Shown here: piece by piece, positions 6,330-11,620 of the stretch
How positions within the stretch are numbered: position 1 is the stretch's first letter
Layout: every line of letters begins with the position of its first letter
DNA from: Candidatus Melainabacteria bacterium
GTDB lineage: Bacteria; Cyanobacteriota; Vampirovibrionia; Obscuribacterales; Obscuribacteraceae
DNA: 12,402 nt
Direction: 5' to 3'
NCBI GenBank assembly: GCA_003175915.1
Contig: PSRH01000089.1
Location: 1 to 12,402 of the forward strand
Notes under the pieces: generated by a model
Seen by the model: the letters and a program-made list of their open reading frames with translations, nothing else
What the model was told of the DNA's origin: nothing
The model's database searches: none
Position numbers and translations under genes: made by a program

Positions 6330-7118
6330 CTAAGTTCTCACTTTCAGGTCCTTCAGGTTTGAAATTATCGCCGGCAGGATTTCGGCGGACGGACTTTGCA
6401 GGAAGAGGTCGGCTATTTCGGTAATCGGCGTTCGATTGGGATTGACTTCCAGGATTATGGCTCCATGTTGTTTGGCCTGGTAGGGCAAGGAGGCGGCCGG
6501 ATGCACCAGCCCGGAAGTGCCAATAACCAGCATAAGCTCACTTTCTCGACTTATCTGCATGGCCCGGCTCAGTTCGAATTCTGGTAATGCTTCACCAAAC
6601 CAAACGACGTCCGGTCGCAAGAGCGAGCCGCAGTGGCAGAGGGGCGGTTCGTTTAGACCTAGGGGCACGTTTTGGGCGGGATGACTTGCCTCAAAACATT
6701 TGATCTTCGAGATATTTCCATGTAATTCAATGACCCGGCTCGAACCAGCAAGAGCATGTAAGCCATCTACATTCTGGGTAATTACCGTCAACTCCTCTAC
6801 CCATTCCTCTAAATCGACGAGAGCGCGATGGCCATTGTTGGGCGCAACTTCGGCAAGCCTTTGTCTCCTTGAGTCATACCAGCGCCAGACCAGGGACGGG
6901 TCATTCAAAAAACCCTGCTGGGTGGCTAGCGTCTCTGGGTCGTAGTTGGCCCATAGACCTGTTTGGGCTTCGCGAAAAGTTGGGATACCGCTTTCTTTCG
7001 AGATACCCGCTCCACTGAGAACTGACAGTCGTTTGACGCCGCTAAGATAGGCTGCCGCCGATTTTAGCCGGTCCTCGGTTGTCATGAAACGGCCCTTACT
7101 TTTGCTTGCCTCAGACAT
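6330..7118 (-). CDS. cobB: Sir2-type NAD-dependent protein deacylase (CobB/SIRT5-like)
   Basis: Removes acyl groups from protein lysines, consuming NAD and yielding nicotinamide and O-acyl-ADP-ribose; cytoplasmic. Of 262 residues, GAGISKESGIPTFR (36-49) is the NAD-binding loop, TQNVDGLH (114-121) the ribose/nicotinamide pocket, and ELHGN carries the catalytic His133. GTSGLVHPAASLP and EVNPNRTPIT complete the Rossmann fold. Tyr81 and Arg84 form the YxxR pair that marks class III sirtuins, which prefer succinyl and malonyl groups over acetyl. The zinc region has only Cys141, Cys161 and Cys163, one short of the classical four. ATG 7118 has GAGGG eight bases upstream and overlaps the upstream gene by 8 bp, indicating translational coupling; ATG 7085 is a weaker alternative. 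Function is secure; acyl preference is inferred from the YxxR motif. Confidence 0.92.
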   Translation of the reverse strand: MSEASKSKGRFMTTEDRLKSAAAYLSGVKRLSVLSGAGISKESGIPTFREAQTGLWANYDPETLATQQGFLNDPSLVWRWYDSRRQRLAEVAPNNGHRALVDLEEWVEELTVITQNVDGLHALAGSSRVIELHGNISKIKCFEASHPAQNVPLGLNEPPLCHCGSLLRPDVVWFGEALPEFELSRAMQISRESELMLVIGTSGLVHPAASLPYQAKQHGAIILEVNPNRTPITEIADLFLQSPSAEILPAIISNLKDLKVRT

Positions 7119-7341
7119 GGTGGATTCCCTCTGGAGAATGGCGGTTTTGTTTCAAGAAATCGATGACGGCGGGCTCCTCTTCAAGGCGAAGAATCTCCAG
7201 AGACATGCCGCAAATAGAATAGCCCAACCCAGTTGGAGTCGGTGTAACGCGACATTGAAAACCCTGGGGGGCAGTCCTGAGGGCTTTTTCTGCTGCCAAG
7301 ACTGCATGCAAGGTTGAAAATGTGAGGATCAGGCGCTGCAT
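7111..7341 (-). CDS. DUF3343 / putative Se-S carrier-like small protein
   Basis: A 76-residue cytoplasmic protein starting MQRLILTFSTLHAVLAAEKA. The ferredoxin-like start, the HAVLAAEKAL helix, the RVTPTP strand and YSICGMSLEI with Cys44 followed by Gly match the DUF3343 family (putative Se/S carrier-like). In that family a CG motif follows a PxP strand. Such proteins are thought to bind or pass reduced sulfur or selenium; this is family-level inference, not proven. The frame is open upstream to ATG 7413, but the added residues are hydrophobic, unlike the family, and would start inside the intergenic palindrome, so ATG 7341 is chosen. No strong ribosome binding site precedes either. The TGA stop overlaps the Sir2 ATG by 8 bp, making a two-gene operon. 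A weak TATGAT -10 candidate lies at 7367-7372. Confidence 0.7.
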   Translation of the reverse strand: MQRLILTFSTLHAVLAAEKALRTAPQGFQCRVTPTPTGLGYSICGMSLEILRLEEEPAVIDFLKQNRHSPEGIHHV

Positions 7342-7398
7342 TTTTCGTAGGAATGGGTACACCAATATCATAGGTAAGCTTAAAGTAAAAACTACCTG

Positions 7399-7415
7399 AA
7401 TTGCTCGAAGCAATT
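7399..7415. promoter_or_regulatory. Perfect 17-bp palindrome between divergent DUF3343 and zinc-ribbon genes
   Basis: AATTGCT (7399-7405), centre CGA, AGCAATT (7409-7415): seven-base arms with no mismatch. It lies 58 bp upstream of the DUF3343 start and 61 bp upstream of the zinc-ribbon start. It is therefore placed to act on both divergent promoters as an operator for a dimeric regulator. The AT-rich arms and the absence of a following T run in either direction argue against a terminator. Confidence 0.5.
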
Positions 7416-7445
7416 ACGGAGACTGGCATCCAGGCTTGGGTTTGT

Positions 7446-7453
7446 GTTATACT
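7446..7453 (+). promoter_or_regulatory. Extended -10 promoter of the zinc-ribbon gene
   Basis: TATACT (7448-7453) is preceded by TG at 7445-7446 and one base, the extended -10 pattern that lowers dependence on a -35 box. The best -35 match (CTGGCA, 7423-7428) is 19 bases away and weak. Transcription would start near 7460, just upstream of the GAGGG ribosome binding site at 7467-7471. The ten bases GTTATACTGA (7446-7455) recur upstream of the membrane protein gene. Confidence 0.5.
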
Positions 7454-7475
7454 GACTTAACGAGGCGAGGGTCGT

Positions 7476-7700
7476 ATGCAGCAGCAACATTGTCCACGTT
7501 GCAAGTTCAGGATCGTGAATAATAAGCGCGCGTGTGCAACCTGCGGCTTCAAGTTTGCTCTGCCTGGTGATACTAAAGCTGGCACTACGGACTGCAAGGA
7601 TGCTAACCGGGTTTCGCTTTGGGGTAAATTGTTGGGCTTAGCTTCCACGGATCCAAAGGAAGTAGTGGATCCGGCCCAGGAAAAGCCTGCTCTCAGCTAG
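7476..7700 (+). CDS. Small zinc-ribbon protein of unknown function
   Basis: A 74-residue protein. Cys6 and Cys9 (CPRC) and Cys20 and Cys23 (CATCG) form a CxxC-x10-CxxC zinc ribbon in the first 25 residues. The remainder is polar and probably unstructured, with a short hydrophobic patch LWGKLLGLAS near 48-57. GAGGG (7467-7471) lies five bases before the ATG, a strong ribosome binding site. The gene has its own extended -10 promoter and its own terminator, so it is a stand-alone transcription unit. Zinc ribbons of this style occur in proteins that bind nucleic acids or other proteins; nothing here picks one role. It faces away from the DUF3343-Sir2 operon across a shared palindrome. Confidence 0.72.
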   Translation: MQQQHCPRCKFRIVNNKRACATCGFKFALPGDTKAGTTDCKDANRVSLWGKLLGLASTDPKEVVDPAQEKPALS

Positions 7701-7726
7701 CCAAAGAAGTTTGTAGAATTTTGTGG

Positions 7727-7755
7727 GGGATCGCTCTGGCGATCTCTTATTTTTT
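7727..7755 (+). terminator. Intrinsic terminator of the zinc-ribbon gene
   Basis: GATCGC (7729-7734), loop TCTG, GCGATC (7739-7744) form a perfect six-pair stem. A G-T wobble and a G-C pair extend it at the base. TTATTTTTT (7747-7755) follows at once. It starts 27 bases after the stop codon at 7698-7700. Confidence 0.85.
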
Positions 7756-7768
7756 CAAACGGGCTCAC

Positions 7769-7860
7769 GTAGGGGACGTCTGTAGGGGCGGCTTCAGCCC
7801 CCGTATTTCGAAATTAGCGGGACGCTCAAGCGTCCCCTACAAGACACAAATGACCCCTAC
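7769..7860. repeat. Nested GTAGGGG inverted-repeat cluster (REP/MITE-like)
   Basis: GTAGGGGACG (7769-7778) and CGTCCCCTAC (7831-7840) are exact 10-base terminal arms. Inside are a GC-rich hairpin GGGGC/GCCCC (7785-7801) and a perfect hairpin GGGACGCT-CA-AGCGTCCC (7819-7836). The heptamer GTAGGGG occurs four times: plus strand at 7769 and 7782, minus strand at 7834-7840 and 7854-7860. The last copy supplies the TAG stop of the transglycosylase gene. It looks like a small mobile or REP-type intergenic repeat rather than a terminator, since no T run follows the stems. Confidence 0.65.
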
Positions 7861-10094
7861 ATTTTTTTGTAGATAGTGTAATAAGTCCAGTAACTGCGGA
7901 ACACCTTCCGTACGTAATCACGCGTTTCTCGGAAGGGGATGCTCTCCACGAAAGCATCGAGGTCATCTGCTCCTTGTTTATTCAGCCAGGTTCGGACAGA
8001 GCCGGCTCCGCCGTTGTAGCTGGCTACGGCTAGTACAGGATTGTCGTGGAAGCGAGATAGACAAAGCGAAAAGTAATCGATACCGAGCTGTAGATTGAGA
8101 GCAGGATCGAAGAAGGCGCTGGCATTCGATACTGAAATATGCAGACGTTTTGCTACACCATATGCGGTGCCGGGCATAACCTGGGTCAAGCCGATCGCTT
8201 TCGAGCTGCTCACCGCGAAGCGATTGTAGTACGACTCTTCCCGCACAAAAGCGTGGGCCAGGCAATTATCTACTTTCCTTTTGTCGCGGCAGTTGCTTTG
8301 AATTTCTTTGGCATAAAGTAAGGGATAAGCATACTGCCAGATAATGTCGCTGGTCGGACCGCCGGCAGGAAGATTTTTTACCGCTTCGGTGATTGTCTGG
8401 CGGGGTTGATTTAACCTGGTATAAAGCCAGGGCTTCAGCTCTGGATCTTGGGCCGGGACCAAATCCAACGACTCCTGATATTCTCCGAGGCGAACCAGCT
8501 CCCAAAACGGCTCCGAGGCCACGTTTGCTAATCGATTATCCAGGGCTCTTGGATCGGGCCAGGTCCAGCTTGCCAGCCTAGGATCGAGATTGAGTCTGCC
8601 CCAACCGTAGGGCGTCGGCGTTTTGTGAATGGCGGCTATGCGAGCAAGCGAGCGAAAACCATAATAGTCGGAAGGATACAAATTATTTGTCTTGCGGTAG
8701 AACGATTCGGCTTGCTTAGCTGAGCCGGTCTTTTCGCAAATTTTACCGGCCCAAAATAAAAAGCGCGGGGCCGCTCGTGCCGTGCCGTATCTTTGGGCAG
8801 CGCTGTCAGCTACGTGGATGAGGGGAAGCAAGTCTTTACCTTTCTTGTGTTGAACCATATCCCAGAAAATCCACCATTGCGATTCAGGGGCATAGGCAGA
8901 GTGCGGGTTGCGATTCAAGAGTTCTTTATATGCGGCAATCGATGCCGGTGCTGGTGACCTTTTGGCAATGTTCCAAATGGCAGCGTCTGAGTTTTGCGGT
9001 TTGGCGGCCAGGACCTGACGCCAGAATTTCAGGGCGTCGGGTGTGCGGAGGCGGTTAGCTATTTCGTTACCAACTAAGGCGTAGCGGTAATCGCCTGGAT
9101 TGCGCTTGATTGCAGCAAGCAGGGTGGCGCGAGCACGTTCGGTAGCACCAAGCTTCACCCAGCACATGGCCGACTCCATAACTCTGGCGCGCTTACTCTT
9201 CTGCCATAATTCCAGGGCTTGCTTCCACTTTTCCTGGGCGTAAGCCGCCTGACCATAGAGATCGAAATCTTCGCTAGTGAAATTGGTTGGATTGGACGTC
9301 AAAAGCGGGCGCAAGCGATCGAGAATCGTGTAGGCAAAGTGGCCGGTAGGACTCAAACGCAAGTATTGATTAAAGAGGAGAATGCCTTCTTTCACCGACT
9401 GTGGAGCACCATTACCGTTCTGGGATTGACCTTTGGTGACGGCCATTTCGCCCAGGTAATAATCGGCCCCTGTGCCGTACTCCGTCTGGGGATAATCCTG
9501 TTTGATTTTCTTGAAGGCCGCTTGAGCCTTGTCATTTTCGCTGGTGCGCAAGAACGATTGGGCCAAACCATACTCAGCCTCAGCCCGCTTTTCCGGTGTA
9601 GCGGCCTCTGCCCTTAGCGATTCCAGCGTTTTTCGCACGACTTTTTCCTGTCCCAGTGCCGCTGCTACTTCGCTTATGTGCCACTGGGAAAGTTCTTTGA
9701 GAGACGACAATTGCTTGGCAGTATCAAAGAGAGTAAGCGCCTCCTTCAGGTCATCTTGAGAGTTTGTAGTTTGCAGCAGGCGCGCCAGAACGTATGATGC
9801 TTCTCTTTTGTCTTCTTTAGAAATTCCAGAATCGCCGAGCAACTGTCTGAGAGCAGAGCGCAGTTGGTCGCTTGATAAGTTTTGGCGAGCTTGCAATATT
9901 TTGTTGAGAGTTAGAGGGCCGTTGCTTAAGGAACCAGGCAGGACGGCTGAACCTCCAAATTGTTGGCCCACTACTATTGACCTGGGCGAGCAACTGGCCA
10001 AGACCAGAAAGAATGCCAAGGATAAGCCAAGGCGCAACAAATGTCCGCGAACGCAAGTGCCAGATGGGCAATTCATCAACTTAGCAAGGTCCAT
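7857..10094 (-). CDS. Lipoprotein soluble-lytic-transglycosylase-like murein hydrolase (Slt70 type)
   Basis: Cleaves the MurNAc-GlcNAc bond of peptidoglycan with formation of 1,6-anhydroMurNAc; lipid-anchored, facing the periplasm. Of 745 residues, 1-34 form a lipoprotein signal peptide with lipobox LASC and lipidated Cys35. Residues about 60-580 are TPR-like helical repeats, as in the ring domain of Slt70. The catalytic domain starts near 610: REES with catalytic Glu620, then AIGLTQVMPGTA, NLQLGIDYF, AVASYNGGAGSVRTWL, and the family 1A ending ESIPFRETRDYVRKVFRSY. It is longer than E. coli Slt70 (about 645). The frame stays open to ATG 10250, but that would put 52 non-signal residues ahead of the lipobox and start upstream of the promoter, so ATG 10094 is used; ATG 10076 is also possible. 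Likely roles are wall turnover or insertion of envelope machines. Its stop codon lies in an intergenic repeat. Confidence 0.92.
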   Translation of the reverse strand: MDLAKLMNCPSGTCVRGHLLRLGLSLAFFLVLASCSPRSIVVGQQFGGSAVLPGSLSNGPLTLNKILQARQNLSSDQLRSALRQLLGDSGISKEDKREASYVLARLLQTTNSQDDLKEALTLFDTAKQLSSLKELSQWHISEVAAALGQEKVVRKTLESLRAEAATPEKRAEAEYGLAQSFLRTSENDKAQAAFKKIKQDYPQTEYGTGADYYLGEMAVTKGQSQNGNGAPQSVKEGILLFNQYLRLSPTGHFAYTILDRLRPLLTSNPTNFTSEDFDLYGQAAYAQEKWKQALELWQKSKRARVMESAMCWVKLGATERARATLLAAIKRNPGDYRYALVGNEIANRLRTPDALKFWRQVLAAKPQNSDAAIWNIAKRSPAPASIAAYKELLNRNPHSAYAPESQWWIFWDMVQHKKGKDLLPLIHVADSAAQRYGTARAAPRFLFWAGKICEKTGSAKQAESFYRKTNNLYPSDYYGFRSLARIAAIHKTPTPYGWGRLNLDPRLASWTWPDPRALDNRLANVASEPFWELVRLGEYQESLDLVPAQDPELKPWLYTRLNQPRQTITEAVKNLPAGGPTSDIIWQYAYPLLYAKEIQSNCRDKRKVDNCLAHAFVREESYYNRFAVSSSKAIGLTQVMPGTAYGVAKRLHISVSNASAFFDPALNLQLGIDYFSLCLSRFHDNPVLAVASYNGGAGSVRTWLNKQGADDLDAFVESIPFRETRDYVRKVFRSYWTYYTIYKKM

Positions 10095-10116
10095 CAAAAT
10101 CAAAACTCGTAGACTG

Positions 10117-10132
10117 GTTATGCTAGCATAAC
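10117..10132. promoter_or_regulatory. Perfect 16-bp palindrome over the transglycosylase promoter
   Basis: GTTATGCTAGCATAAC reads the same on both strands. It covers the -10 box of the transglycosylase promoter and its probable start point. It also lies 47 bp upstream of the divergent desulfurase-family gene, so a bound dimeric repressor would shut off the transglycosylase and could affect both genes. Its GCTAGC core also appears in the CTAG cluster upstream of the MerR-type gene, but the flanks differ. Confidence 0.6.
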
Positions 10133-10153
10133 GAGGCAGGAGACGCCGCTCAA
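10125..10153 (-). promoter_or_regulatory. Sigma70-type promoter of the lytic transglycosylase gene
   Basis: On the minus strand, TTGAGC (10148-10153) and TATGCT (10125-10130) are 17 bases apart. Each matches consensus at four of six positions. Transcription would begin near 10118, about 24 bases before ATG 10094, which rules out the upstream in-frame ATG 10250 for this promoter. Confidence 0.6.
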
Positions 10154-10178
10154 TGACGACGTCCGTGATAAAGCCTAA

Positions 10179-11438
10179 ATGGTTGCAGGGAAAATCATCT
10201 ATTTTGATAACGCCGCTACGAGCTATCCCAAGCCCGAAGTAGTTTATCAAACGCAGGATGCATCTTTAAGGAGTGCGGGGAACCCTGGCCGGGGGGCGCA
10301 CAAGCTTGCCCTGGAGTCGGCGAAGGCGGTGTTTGAGAGCCGCAGCGAAATCGCCCGCTTTCTTGGCGTTGATGCGCCGGAGCGTCTGGTATTCACTCCT
10401 GGCTGCACGTATTCAATCAACACGATATTGCGAGGTTTCCCTTTTCGGCAATCTGTACAACGCGGGAAGGAGTTGCCAATTGTCATTGTTTCACCGCTCG
10501 AACACAACGCGGTGATGCGACCATTGGGTCGCCTAGAGAAGGCTGGCCTCCTCCGTATCCATCGCCTGAAATACGTGCCTGAGGGTGTCATCGATCTGCA
10601 AGAATTCAAAGAAGCTGTGAAGCAACTGAAACCCGTCCTTTGCGTTGTCCAGGAAGGAAGTAATGTCACAGGAGAACTGATCGACATAGTGTCGGCATGG
10701 GAAATTTGCCAGCAGGCGAAAGTCAGCATCTTGGTCGACGCCGCTCAATCAGCTGGTTCGGTAGAGAGTTGCTTGCCGAAACTTTCCTCATCATTGGCTG
10801 CCACCGCCGATAGCGGCAACGGATTTTTCTGGTGTACCTCAGGTCACAAAGGATTATTGGGTCCCCCCGGAATTGGTTTGTTATTCATTGGCGCCGGGAC
10901 CAATATAGAACCGTTGATTGCCGGCGGCACGGGCTCTAACTCTGAGAATCTGGAGATGCCAGCTAACTATCCGGATCGTCTCGAATCAGGCACGCAACCT
11001 GTGCACCTCATAGATGCTCTAGCAAAAGGCGTTTCCTGGCTGAAGCAAGAGGGTATTGCTAAACTTCATCAACACGAGATTGCCTTGACCGATCGCTTTC
11101 TTGCCTGGTGCGACGAGCATACGTACGTCAATGTATTTGGAAATCGCCGCCCCAGGAAAGCTAGTTCTATGGGCCGAGAATCTTTACTGCGGGCCGGACT
11201 GCCAATCGTCTCTTTCACCGTTGATGGAGTATCGACGGACCGAGTGGCCGACTTGCTCGACAGAGAATTTGGCATAGCCGTGCGCTCCGGACTTCACTGC
11301 GCAATGGCCGCCCATCAATCGCTGGGCACTTTGAAAACCGGCTTGACCAGAGCGAGTTTTGGATACTTCAACACGGCCGATGAAGTGGACGAGTTATGCA
11401 CAGCGCTTCAAGCGATCCATAAAAAACAAGGTCAATAA
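10179..11438 (+). CDS. Cysteine desulfurase-family PLP enzyme (aminotransferase class V, EF2568-like)
   Basis: A cytoplasmic PLP enzyme of 419 residues that probably strips sulfur (or selenium) from cysteine (or selenocysteine) as an enzyme-bound persulfide. Landmarks: YFDNAATSYPKP (8-19), NPGRGAHKLALESA (35-48), SPLEHNAV with His109 stacking on PLP, DAAQSAG with Asp187 and Gln190, SGHKGLLGPPG with Schiff-base Lys224, GGTGSNS (249-255), RSGLHCA with active-site Cys374, and RASFGYFNTADEVDEL (391-406). The pattern fits the subfamily called EF2568-type, which is often linked to selenium use in molybdenum hydroxylases; that link is family knowledge, not visible here. At 157-164, VQEGSNVTG has Glu159 where relatives usually have His. 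ATG 10179 lacks a good ribosome binding site, but few residues precede the conserved start. It stands alone, divergent from the transglycosylase gene; a DUF3343 carrier gene lies 2.8 kb away. Confidence 0.85.
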   Translation: MVAGKIIYFDNAATSYPKPEVVYQTQDASLRSAGNPGRGAHKLALESAKAVFESRSEIARFLGVDAPERLVFTPGCTYSINTILRGFPFRQSVQRGKELPIVIVSPLEHNAVMRPLGRLEKAGLLRIHRLKYVPEGVIDLQEFKEAVKQLKPVLCVVQEGSNVTGELIDIVSAWEICQQAKVSILVDAAQSAGSVESCLPKLSSSLAATADSGNGFFWCTSGHKGLLGPPGIGLLFIGAGTNIEPLIAGGTGSNSENLEMPANYPDRLESGTQPVHLIDALAKGVSWLKQEGIAKLHQHEIALTDRFLAWCDEHTYVNVFGNRRPRKASSMGRESLLRAGLPIVSFTVDGVSTDRVADLLDREFGIAVRSGLHCAMAAHQSLGTLKTGLTRASFGYFNTADEVDELCTALQAIHKKQGQ

Positions 11439-11620
11439 ACAGCTACGCCAGCGTAACTTCGTCGTGGTATGAACGATATTTATAGAAGCGAAGAGCGGAA
11501 GATTGGATCCAGCTAGAAAGCTTCTTGTTAGATGTTCGATCTCGCTGCTATTTAGCGGCCGATGCTCCCATCTCTAGAGTTATACTGAAGCTGTTTCCAG
11601 ACAATCGGATGGGATGAGCC
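11439..11620 (+). promoter_or_regulatory. Intergenic region with a candidate -10 box for the membrane protein gene
   Basis: GTTATACTGA (11579-11588) contains TATACT and is identical over ten bases to the promoter element of the zinc-ribbon gene. It lies 32 bases before ATG 11621. No convincing -35 box was found. A GCTGCTA/TAGCGGC hairpin (11544-11559) lies just upstream, and a TACGC/GCGTA hairpin follows the desulfurase-family stop without a T run. No ORF here is credible. Confidence 0.35.

Noticed and set aside
7342..7413. N-terminal hydrophobic extension of the DUF3343 gene from ATG 7413
   Set aside because: The 24 extra residues resemble a membrane segment but do not belong to the family. 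The ATG lies inside the 17-bp palindrome, and the family start falls exactly at ATG 7341.
7785..7836. Second intrinsic terminator in the GTAGGGG cluster
   Set aside because: The stems are GC-rich and stable but no T run follows on either strand within the expected distance; a repeat element is the better reading.
7861..10250. Transglycosylase start at ATG 10250
   Set aside because: It would add 52 residues without signal character ahead of a clean lipoprotein signal peptide, lies upstream of the best promoter, and overlaps the divergent desulfurase-family gene. ATG 10094 is preferred.
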